Shown here in pieces: positions 54,720 through 64,000 of a stretch of 64,000 nucleotides of DNA. This DNA is from Congeria kusceri (lineage: Eukaryota > Mollusca > Bivalvia > Myida > Dreissenidae): positions 25,125,927-25,189,926 of the forward strand of contig CM051030.1 in NCBI GenBank assembly GCA_027627225.1, in the 5' to 3' direction. How positions within the stretch are numbered: position 1 is the first letter of the stretch; each line of letters starts with the position of its first letter. The notes beneath the pieces are model-generated. The model was not told where the DNA came from and did not search any database. It saw nothing but the letters and a program-made list of their open reading frames with translations. Position numbers and translations under genes: made by a program.

Positions 54720-55930
54720 GAAGGACCTCCATCCGCTAGTGAAGAACACATCGAAACGATGATAGTTATATTATTTAATCGCATCGAATTACGGTCAGTT
54801 AATAATAATATCAGTTTTAACTGAAGACTTTCACTAACGACACGTTATTTCAATCATCTGTTTCTGTGTCCAAAACGGTATACCACTTCTGTTTTTATTG
54901 TTGAAATGTTGACAAAACAGTTTATTGATTTTTTTTTTAATTTGCCATTCTGTGAATATTTCCCTTTAAATTAGTGGTATAACTAAAAATTCCTGGTTTG
55001 AAATTATTTGAATATGATACGATGGAACCGTCTACCAAATTTATTAAGAATGTAACACAATATCATACAACCAATTTAATATTGTCAAATAGTACAGCCG
55101 TTTCTACAATTAACGTGTCAAGACAATACACAACACAAAAATGACCGACACTGACACACGGTGTTACATAATGTGTAAGTTATTGTATTATGTTCTTACA
55201 ATCAAATTATGGTTGGTTTGGTCGACTTCACGTGATAATCCGATGGTTTGTCAGAATTGGAATCACCGTTTATTATCGTCGTGCTTTTTTATGTTGCTAC
55301 AAGAAAGTTAACCGAAAGTAAAAGTCATTTGCTACACTGTGTTTGTGTATTATTTACAACATGCTTCAACCACGTGATAGATCAGGCGGTGATACAACTT
55401 AGCATATTAAGTCGCCAGCCTGTCGAGTTAGTGCTTCCGATGGGGTTTCCCCAAGATTTCTCTGATTTGAAGTAATAGCTCGCAGTAAACGGACCGAATT
55501 ATGTAGTCTGGATATATTATGGATTCAATTAAGGGTTTCTATGTGTTTAGTCTATATAACTTGACATTAAAACGTCCGGGATCTTTATTGGTTTGAACAG
55601 ATGCTCTGGTATACGTTCGCGGGTGATATATATTAATTATTGGTCTGATAACAACTGACCAGTGTTGATTCGCCCCGCTTTAAATGACGACTTGCCCCAT
55701 GCATGTGTATGTATAACGACTTGCCCTACTGTAATAATAATCCAACTAAATATTATGTACATATGTACACATCTTATATTTTCAAACTGTGTAGCTTAAT
55801 GTATGTGTATATTGACATTTAAGCTAATAAATATCCCATAACATCTCAATTTTACCTTAATAAAGTATTAGGCCCTTAAAAAGCTAGTTTTGTTATAGGG
55901 AAATATATGAATCCGTATATTCAGCACATA
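54720..55930. other. No recognised gene
   Basis: AT-rich. A 75-codon frame at 55248-55475 has ordinary composition but no recognised motif and no clear splice context. Confidence 0.45.
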
Positions 55931-55934
55931 ATAT

Positions 55935-56780
55935 GCACCAAGCAAGCAAGCTCATATGGGATATAGCTGGGCGGTATTTGTTTGCCCATATCAGACCCAT
56001 ATGGGTCCAAGCAAGGAAGCCCATTTGAGTCCACTGCAAGTATGTCCATATGGGTCCCAGCAAGCCATCCCATGTAGGCACGATATGGGTTTTACCTGGG
56101 CTGATATACCTCATGGGCCCAGTGTGGGACCCATATGAATTATTTTGCAACTATAAAACCCAGATGAGTCCAGGTAAAGTAAACCCACTTGGGTCCCTAC
56201 TAGATAGCCCAATATGGGCTATAGCCGGGCAAAAAATACAATATGGGCCCCATGTGGGTCCCATATGCATTATCTTGCCACTACAAATGTATAAAACCTA
56301 GATGGGTCCAAGTAAAGTAAACCCATTTGGGTCCCTACTTGAAAGCCCATATGGGTCCCAGAAAGCAAGTCAGTATGGGCCCAATATGGGCTTAACTGGG
56401 CAAAAGAAACAATATATGCCCCACGCGGGTCCCAACTTTTTTTGCCCATATCAGACGCATATGTGTCCAATAAAGGAAGCTCATATGGGTCCACTGCATG
56501 TAAGCCCATATGGGTCCCAGCAAGCAAGGCTCCATATGGTTCAAGTATGGGCTACATCTGGGCAAATATACAATACAAGCCCCATGTGGGTCACACAAAT
56601 GTTTTTGCCTATATCAGAACCATATGGGACCCTGAAAGCAAGTAAGAACCCATGTTTTTCCCCTATCAAACCCAGGTAGGTCCCAGTCAAGTAAAAGCAA
56701 ATGGGCTTTATTTCAGAAAATATACCATATGGGCCCAATGTTGATCTCAAAAGATATTTTTGCCCATATCAGTTCGATAT
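55935..56780. repeat. CCCATATGGG-based tandem array, ~140-160-bp unit, about 6 copies
   Basis: Units marked by 'tttgcccatatcagacccatatgggtcc' or 'aaacccagatgagtccaggtaaagtaaaccca' recur near 55979, 56157, 56295, 56440, 56601 and 56759. The palindromic words CCCATATGGG and TGGGCCCA are scattered throughout. Because the core is palindromic, similar ORFs of 60-125 codons appear on both strands; they are by-products of the repeat. Confidence 0.93.
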
Positions 56781-57220
56781 GTGATCAAAATGTTCAGTTA
56801 GCATACTTTTAGTAATGGTATTGGTCGTTTTTATTTTATTTTTCTAATCATTTTTGATATTAGCTGTGAAGACATCTAGAAAACATATAAGTTTAAGTCC
56901 AAATTATATTCATCAATTTATACAATACAATAATGTTTTAATCCAAAAAAAAAATGTATATATATTGCTTAATGATATAATCAATTGCTAACTTTTAAAT
57001 TTTGAATTTCAGCAATTTTGAGAATTTGTCTTACGTCGAGCACATCTCGAAGATATTTGTTTTCTCTATCTGCATCTTTTAATATATGAAGTTGTTGATC
57101 GGTAAATATTACTTCAAATAACACTTTTTTTCTTTGAAAATGATTATATTTCATCAGGACTTTAATAACTTTGATGCATTAATACATTTCAACATATTCC
57201 ATTTCATAAACATGAAAGTA
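56781..57220. other. No recognised gene
   Basis: AT-rich. Nothing nameable seen. Confidence 0.5.
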
Positions 57221-57221
57221 G

Positions 57222-57300
57222 GGCGAACGGATCAAGGGCAAACGCGATATAGGGCGAACGAAACAAAGGGCGAATATATTTTAGGGCGAACGGATCCTGA
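57222..57300 (+). repeat. Short GGGCGAACG minisatellite
   Basis: Four diverged copies of 'agggcgaacggatc' or 'agggcgaacgaa' within about 80 bp. Confidence 0.85.
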
Positions 57301-57596
57301 TTCATGAAAATTAAACCAGGAAACATATTAGGCGATTATTATATTAAAACAGATAGGCAATTTATACAAAGTGTTAATAATATATATTATATTTATAAAG
57401 CAACTTAACTTTACGCTGTTACTTTTCCTAGTATTGTGGAAGAGTTTGGTTTTCTAAACCTGATTTGAATTTGTCACACACTTTCGCGAGATAGAACATG
57501 AAATGTTGCTATTGTGCAATCAAAATATTGCATTGCTATAATTTTGATATTATTAAAAGCACAATATATTAGTGTTTGCTGCTTTGATGGTACCAG

Positions 57597-57730
57597 GGTT
57601 GAAGAGAGGGCAACTAGGCGAATGAAGAACAGGTCTACTCAAGTCCCACATACAATCCTTGCCCTGGCTTGGTCGGAATGCAAACTGCTTTTCAGCAACC
57701 ATCCAAACCCAATACTGGGCATTCTTTACG
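57597..57730 (+). CDS. Candidate exon of an unassigned gene (first of a possible pair)
   Basis: A GC-richer stretch between 'gatggtaccag' and the good donor 'tacg|gtgagt'. It encodes VEERATRRMKNRSTQVPHTI, then LAWSECKLLFSNHPNPILG. It exits in phase 1. Composition is protein-like, but I do not recognise the family. It may be a real exon of a gene extending upstream in an unresolved way, or a repeat fragment. Confidence 0.25.
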
Positions 57731-58352
57731 GTGAGTTAATCTGCTATATAAATTATAATAATTTGTAAAACTGTAATGTAGAAACACGTTCCAATGAGAG
57801 GTGTATATGTTAATACATATCCTTGCCTTCAGAATCTAAAATTGCGATGCATCATAGACATTATATTGCCAGACCTGGTTTCAGTAAAATATCAATTATT
57901 GTGGCTTGTATAATCAAAATTAATATTAAAAGTATTGTTGCATTTTCTTTGTCAACTTTTCTAAGGTATGGTTTAAACTGAAATTGCTTGGTGTTCTGCA
58001 ACATTAGGTTGGTGTAAAACGCTTGCAAATCACCATACAACTAACTAATCAAATTTGGTACTGGTATGTGTCTTTGTATTATTGCAATGAAGAGAAAAAG
58101 GACAGACTTATGTATTATTGCGAAATACTTAACATTTTCAATTACCAACACAAACAGCAGTTTAAATATATATGTCTATATAGGAGTATTTTGCAAACTG
58201 ATATGGCTTAAAATTGTAGACGTGATGTTTAGTAAAAATAAAATTTAAGTACTTACAGTTTTACAAAAAAATGTGTGTATTAAGTTCACTTAATGTACTT
58301 GTAAAGCAGCCGCAGAAAATTTGGGCTGAAAGATGTTGGTTTTTTCCTCCAG

Positions 58353-58411
58353 AAGCAGTCAAAGAAATGTGTCCGCTACAAGTCGAGGATTGCTACAATT
58401 TATGGCGCTAG
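58353..58411 (+). CDS. Candidate terminal exon paired with 57597-57730
   Basis: A strong acceptor, 'ggttttttcctccag', is followed by a frame which, entered in phase 1 as the previous exon requires, reads AVKEMCPLQVEDCYNLWR and stops (TAG 58409-58411). The phase match and polypyrimidine tract are the only support. No domain is recognised. Confidence 0.22.
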
Positions 58412-58449
58412 AAGGAAAAAAATGGTGTTTGAAGTATTAAATTAATGAC

Positions 58450-60070
58450 TATATTGTTGTCATCTACCGAGATAAATAAAAATTAAGGGCATAATTAAAA
58501 TGTGTTAATGGTGACGTTCATGAAAAAAAATACAACAGTGCAAGTACAACAGTGCGGGCTTTCCTGAGATGAAAGAAAGTTCGTGATAATCACATATTGC
58601 ATGTAGTGTTGTGCCAGATTGTGTGAACTCGGGATTAAAAAAAAAACTCTAGCTGTGCTACTATTTTGACATTATTTCAAATGATAAAGCTTCCAGTAAT
58701 TACTTGAATCAATTTACATAAGAATGTGACTGCAAAAGAGAAAGGAAACAAGGGCCCTTGTAACAATACAACATGTATTGTGAAGCGTCCACACCAGTAG
58801 ATTTGCAAAATAATAGTGATCATTCTGATTTTGGGGGGGGGAAACATTTGTGAGATATTTAAATAATTTCCATTTGCCATTAAATGACTTTCGCCAACTG
58901 AAGATAAAACCAGTTCTCTGTATGTGGTAAAATGTTCAATATTTGAAGACATTTGCTTACTTTCTGTATCAATGGATATGACATTGTTTGATTTCTAGCT
59001 CGACAATTCGAAGAATAGGTGAGCATTCCTACTACGCCTGTCGTCGGTGTCCGCGTCTGAATTTAGTTTTTATTCAAAAAAATTTATCTGCAAAACTACA
59101 TTTATCCTGTTTCTACCTGCAACATTGACCTAATAAAGGGATGACCGTATACATTTTCCTATCTCCAGTCAACAGGAAGTAGCAAGGTTTATCCAGTAAG
59201 TCGTGTATTCCTACGCGCCGAATAGCAACATTGTCCAAAATTACTAGGCAAAAACGATAAAAAACGTCGTGTTGTCTAGTTTTACAGATATCCTAGCTTC
59301 CATAATGAATTGTTAATCCGCACATATATGGCATAATCGATAAAGGTGTAAACAACATCTTCCTTCAATTCCATTTGAAAACACTTGATGTAAGCGGGTT
59401 ATTCTTTCTGAATAGACTTTCTTCAATCAAAAACAAAGATACAATTTATTCAAGAAAGAAAAAAAACCTTTATATAAATTTTCGTTAAAATGTTCTTAAA
59501 ATTGAACGAAGACTAGATCTACATCTATAAATTACTAAAATCGTTATGTTGGTCACGATGTTCTCCACCCACAATCCGAGTACATTACAGAAAATTGAAA
59601 TTCAAATGGGATTAATCTCAACGTTTCAATTCCAGGCATATATTCCATACACTTTTTGATTTAAATGTTATTAACATAATTCATCAGAAACACTGAACCA
59701 CTAACTATTGTATTCCGAGTGCTTTCATTTTAAACTCCAACACATTCGCGTCCTAGTTTGTACACTGTGTAGCTTCAAACTTAACCGAATGACGTAGGCG
59801 TGACGCAATGCAATTTTCAAAAATCGATGTCTGGTTTATAGTGGCTACTGTGTACTAATTCTTGTTCGTGAATATTATTGGCGTCAGCAAATTAGATTAT
59901 TTTTGAAATGTTAGAAGATTGCCGGTAAGAAACTTAGGACTATGTTTTCGGGAAGTACGCATAAATGCTAGCGAGTTATAAGGTTCGAGGCTCGTCATAA
60001 AACATAATAGTTTTAAGCTAAACCTTTAATTAAACTGCTTTTAAGATGAAATTGAGTAGAAAAAATAATA
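58450..60070. other. No recognised gene
   Basis: AT-rich sequence with a small G-run at about 58832-58840. 'gaagaataggtgagcattcctactacgcctgtcgtcgg' near 59011 looks like the end of a dispersed element. Confidence 0.45.
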
Positions 60071-60075
60071 AATAT

Positions 60076-60216
60076 AATGCATGGTAGGTGCAGGGAAGGA
60101 GAAAGTTTATCCGGTTCGGCCCGAAAACAAAAATAGGGCTCGCTAAAGCTCGCCTTATTTTCATTGACTAAGCCTCGCCGGATATACTTTCTCCATCCCG
60201 GCACCAACCATGTATT
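60076..60216. repeat. Hairpin element, ~45-bp imperfect inverted arms
   Basis: Left arm 60076-60120 (with GGAGAAAGTTTATCCGG) pairs with right arm 60172-60216 (with CCGGATATACTTTCTCC) at roughly four of five positions. The loop carries an inner inverted motif 'aaaatagggctcgctaaagctcgccttatttt'. This is a typical miniature fold-back layout. Confidence 0.85.
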
Positions 60217-60745
60217 CTCTATAAGTTATTCACTTGAAACTTTGAATATACCTATGCCATAAACTCCAGTATCATGGGCCACATTCTGAATAACTGTTTT
60301 GTATATTGACATAGTTATGCCCCCCTGTTTGCATAGATTTTCTGGTTAAAGTTTATATTCATAAGTCTTATAGCTTGAAACTAAATAAGTTATTCACTTG
60401 AAACTTCGGATGTACTTTTGTCATCGACTCCAACATCAAGAGCAATATTCCCCATAACTCAGTTTTGTATTTTGCAAGAGTTATGCCCTTTTTCACATAT
60501 ATTTTCAGATTATTATTTTCTTATTCCAATGTCTAATTACTTCCAAATTTTATAAGCTCAACAATCCCAAATAAACTACATATGGTTTTCACTTGAAACT
60601 TTGAATAATTTGATGAAATAAGTGTCCCACTATAAATTCAGTTTTGTATTTCAACAAATGTATGGCCCTTCCACTTTGCAAAATATGTACAAACTGAAAC
60701 ACTTCGAATAGTCGAGCGCGCTGTCTTCTGACAGCTGTTGTTTAT
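60217..60745 (+). repeat. Tandem ~170-bp units ending in GTCGAGCGCGCTGTCTTCTGACAGCT
   Basis: 'ttattcacttgaaact' near 60226 and 60389 and 'ttttcacttgaaacttt' near 60586 head units that also share 'cagttttgtatttt..agttatgccc'. The end 'aatagtcgagcgcgctgtcttctgacagct' near 60708 matches the remnant near 32520. Confidence 0.85.
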
Positions 60746-61720
60746 ATATAAGTCAGTGTAATTTACTTTACCAGAATAATTAATAAAATGCATTACAGTT
60801 ATAAGTTGTTCCTTGTGGAAAAATAAATACCACATGAACAGAACTGGTTACTGCTCTAAATAGTATATGCAAAGAACTATTTCAGCAGCTGCCGTTATAA
60901 CTTCCTGCTAAGGCCAAAAAAAGTGTGTTTTGGGCAACTGTCTTAAAAAAGATAGGTAGGCTCGGGATTGAGTTTGGTTTTTTGTATTGTTTTTTAAAGA
61001 CATATTTCGATCAAAAAACATTGAAAACATAGTAAAATCTGACAAATACGGCTTTCATGGAAAACAATTGTCGCTACAAACTTTAGGGGGAGGGGGGTCT
61101 TTAGTTAGGGTCGGGTTGCCCGAAATACAGAATCTGTTTCTTTTGGCCTAAGTTTTTAAGCGTTAGTGCAGTACTAACAAGAATCGATATATATTTGATG
61201 TTGTTTTTCTTCAAGTTGAGAATGTGTTGACTGTTTGTGTCGTTTAAGATAATATTATTAAAATCATATATAATTATTTACATATGCGCAATAAACCATT
61301 TTGGTAATAATTGTATATTGAACATGTTTTGAAAAGTGTACGATTTGTTTTTGCTGTACACAATTTACATTTAAGTATTAAATCCGAAAACAAATTCGCA
61401 AAGCTTAATCGATGATCACGAAAGTCAAGCCTAAATAATGTCACACTGCAAACCATCTAAAGCGGTTTAAAATGGTAATTATACACGTTAACAAATATCT
61501 TTGTCCATGGTGCAAACACGTTGCTTTATGTCTGACTTGGCTGAGGTGTGAATTTTTGTCAAGAAGGTGTAAAATGTCTCCGTGGCAATCCGATTCGTAG
61601 TATTTCGCTAGCATTAAATTACAAACGCTATGATTGGACTAAATCATTAACGCGTAGAAACGCATTATTCGTTCAATCGCGAATTCGTTGTATCGCATCT
61701 GTTTGTAGTTAAATATATAA
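60746..61720. other. No recognised gene
   Basis: AT-rich. 'attcgtagtat' words near 61591, 61746 and 61766 hint at a small degenerate repeat in front of the LINE relic. Confidence 0.45.
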
Positions 61721-61729
61721 GAAAACGGA

Positions 61730-63260
61730 CGGAAACAGCCGCCTTATTCGTAGTATCTCATTATTTCGTAGTATCGCGATTCGCAGAACCGCGTTGTCGA
61801 CTGCATATAACGGGAAAAAGAAACTTTTCGGTGCATTCATTGATTTAAAACAAGTTTTTGACACGGGTTGGAGACAAGGTCTTTGGCAAAAACTTATAAA
61901 CAAAAATATAAATGGAAAATGACTTAAACTTATCCAGGGCCTGTATATTAATAGAAAATCGTGCGTTAGTAATAACTCCACATATTCAAACTCTTTTCCG
62001 ATTAATATTGGTGACCACCAAGGCGAAACCCTTTCGCCGCTTCTGTTTGCACTGTTTCTAAACGAACTGCACACATATATCACCCAAATCACCCACGCTT
62101 ATGTTATGTTAACATTCCCAAAACTATGTATGATATGCTGACGACACTATTATCATGTCTGTGACAGAAGATGGATTACAAAATGCATTAAATATTTATT
62201 CGCAATACTAGGACCATGGGAAACTTAAGGTTATTCCACAAAATCAAATATAGTAGTAAAGGAAGGCAGAGAATATATTTCACATTTAATAATGAGAAGC
62301 TAGACATCGTTGAAGAAAACTGATATTTAGGGAGCTATTTTAACCGATCGGGTTCGTTTTACAGCTGTCAGTATCACATAGCACCACAGGCCACAAGAGC
62401 GATGTATGGCCTATTCAGAAACTCTAACCGTCTTCAAATACCTATTGATCTTTGTATAGAACTGTCTGAAAAAACAATAACGATAAGACCCATATTACTA
62501 TATGGTGCAGACATGTGAGGATATGGCAATAACACTATACAAGAAAGAGTTCAACTGCAATATTTACAATATATCTTAAAATGGAAAAGTTCGACTGTAA
62601 ACTACATGATTGATGGTGAAACAGACAAAAAACTATTGTCAATTGATATAGAAGCAAAAATCATATCATTCTGGGTAACAATAATTCACACCAATAATAC
62701 TCCTTCGAAAAAACTTTCATAATTGATATACAAAATAATATACACAATAGCGATGCCCTCAGACGAAGCCACACATTAGAAACGATTTCACTGGGTTAAC
62801 TATATTAACTTTATTCTAATCAAGTGCGGTCTAAATAATATATGGATTTACCAAAATTTCTCAATACGAAATGGTTAAAAACAATTATCAAACAGAATCT
62901 TACTAATACTTTAAAAAACGACTGGATATCCAGTAAAGAGTCCTCTAGCCATAGTACATTTTATAGAATATTTAAATCGGCGTTTGGATACGAAAACTAG
63001 TTATCTGGCATATCCAACAAACACTTACTTTTCTTTATAAAATTTAGAAACAGAAACTACAGAATATCAATTGAGAAGGGCGAGTGGAATAATGCTTCTC
63101 TAAAGAAAGATATTGTGCTCATTGCACAAACATGTAACATGTAGGTGATGAATTCCACTACCTATCCGGATGCAACCTCTTTGACTTTGATAGAAAATTG
63201 CTCATTAAGCCATGTTTTTAGAGACACCCAAACACATATAAATAAGAAAAGCTCATGAAT
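61730..63260 (+). mobile_element. Second decayed LINE (reverse transcriptase remnants)
   Basis: Broken frames in order: KKLFGAFIDLKQVFDTGWR (about 61815), HQGETLSPLLFALFLNEL (about 62017), YADDTIIMSVTEDGLQNAL (YADD at 62134-62145), ILLYGADM*GYGN and, near the end, a C-x2-C...H..C knuckle remnant around YCAHC and DEFHYLSGC (63115-63175). Many stops and shifts. It shares layout with the LINE at 39.5 kb but diverges in sequence, so it is a different lineage. Confidence 0.88.
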
Positions 63261-64000
63261 TCAAGTAATATCAAACCAAATCAAAACTTTGCTAAGCTGC
63301 AAAATTAACATTTTACATTTCATTGAAAGAACTGATTAGAATCCAAATAATTATTAATACTTTAATTTTATTTATTTAAAATACCAACATATTTTAAGGC
63401 TTAAATGTTTTGTTCAATCTTAATATACGAGTATGTTTATTGTTTTCTGTCTGTTACAAAATGCATTGTTATTGCCTGAAGCAATTATCACCCCCAAGAT
63501 GTCAATATCTAACTATCAATAGACATGCCTATTTCACTAATGATACTTTAGGCTATAGCTATTTATGCTTAATCAATTTGTTTTATTTTATGTCCTCTGC
63601 CTTTGGGCATTTTACCATTGTTTTGTACTTATACTTTCATTTTTGATACATATACTAAATCTGTCACCTTGCCCACAAACAATATTTAAGGTTCAGTTTG
63701 TTAGGGAAGAATTATCTGTGTGATGTTAGGTAACTAGTTAAGAATATATGTGATGCTAGGGAACAGGTGATGTTAGGACAGTCTTGGGATTTAAGTTAAA
63801 CTTTACTTTGTGAAATTCTGTGTGATAACTTCAAGAATAATAATCATTAGGACTTCGCAAATATTAACTGAGTGAAATCAACTGAAAATACTTGTTTAAA
63901 GGACTAGCGTTTAAAGTTTAATAAATAATCAGAAGTACATAAATAACACTTAATAATAAACAATTTTAATTAAATACTTTGTGACAATTTATACTGTGTG
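63261..64000. other. No recognised gene
   Basis: AT-rich. 'gatgttaggtaactag', 'gatgctagggaacagg' and 'gatgttaggacag' near 63722-63780 form a tiny local repeat. Confidence 0.5.

Noticed and set aside
56302..56679. Plus-strand open frame of 125 codons
   Set aside because: By-product of the CCCATATGGG array; equivalent frames exist on the other strand.
61709..62092. Minus-strand ORF of 127 codons
   Set aside because: Antisense shadow of the second LINE's reverse transcriptase remnant on the plus strand.

Overview
The window is AT-rich, repeat-dense animal nuclear DNA with long introns, GT-AG splice sites and short exons. Several repeats end in a stem of the form GGGCC..GGCCC followed by CTCTTGTTT, and others carry AGGTCA-rich ~130-155 bp units. 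I associate these with bivalve mollusc genomes, so a bivalve is my inference; the genus cannot be settled from the sequence alone. No rRNA, intact tRNA, CRISPR array or prokaryotic gene organisation was seen.

One gene can be modelled well: a plus-strand immunoglobulin-superfamily type I membrane receptor spanning about 19.8-39.45 kb. Six Ig-like exons (20073-36447) are followed by one fibronectin type III exon (36680-36991), a transmembrane exon (37196-37342) and four cytoplasmic exons ending at a TGA at 39447. Every ectodomain exon is phase 1-1 and all splice junctions keep one reading frame. With a weak candidate first exon (19805-19865) the product would be 884 residues. The tail has tyrosines in YTSI, YESL and YEMI contexts; YESL-x9-YEMI resembles an ITAM. 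The last four exons look like two copies of a two-exon module, each starting with a 31-nt mini-exon.

A decayed partial copy of the ectodomain lies at 47.56-49.32 kb (four Ig exons in order, with frameshifts, a stop and a truncation). A further Ig-like exon relic lies on the minus strand at 45.4 kb. The locus therefore looks like part of an expanding and decaying receptor family.

The rest is repeats. 0-9 kb: CAT microsatellite, ~200-bp degenerate units and five copies of a ~470-bp element. 10-18 kb: a perfect 32-bp-arm palindrome, bivalve-type composite elements and a local tandem duplication. 12.4-14.8 and 20.7-22.95 kb: two copies of a large element, the second a fold-back with ~1-kb inverted arms. 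Introns of the receptor gene hold a ~120-bp satellite (29.56-31.75 kb), a GGT-rich minisatellite, a ~155-bp array and a non-autonomous hAT-like element with a perfect 8-bp target-site duplication. Just after the receptor stop codon sits a decayed LINE (39.45-41.6 kb); a second LINE relic is at 61.7-63.3 kb. At 50.0-51.0 kb a 515-bp tandem duplication carries a tRNA-like SINE head, and 55.9-56.8 kb holds an array built on CCCATATGGG.
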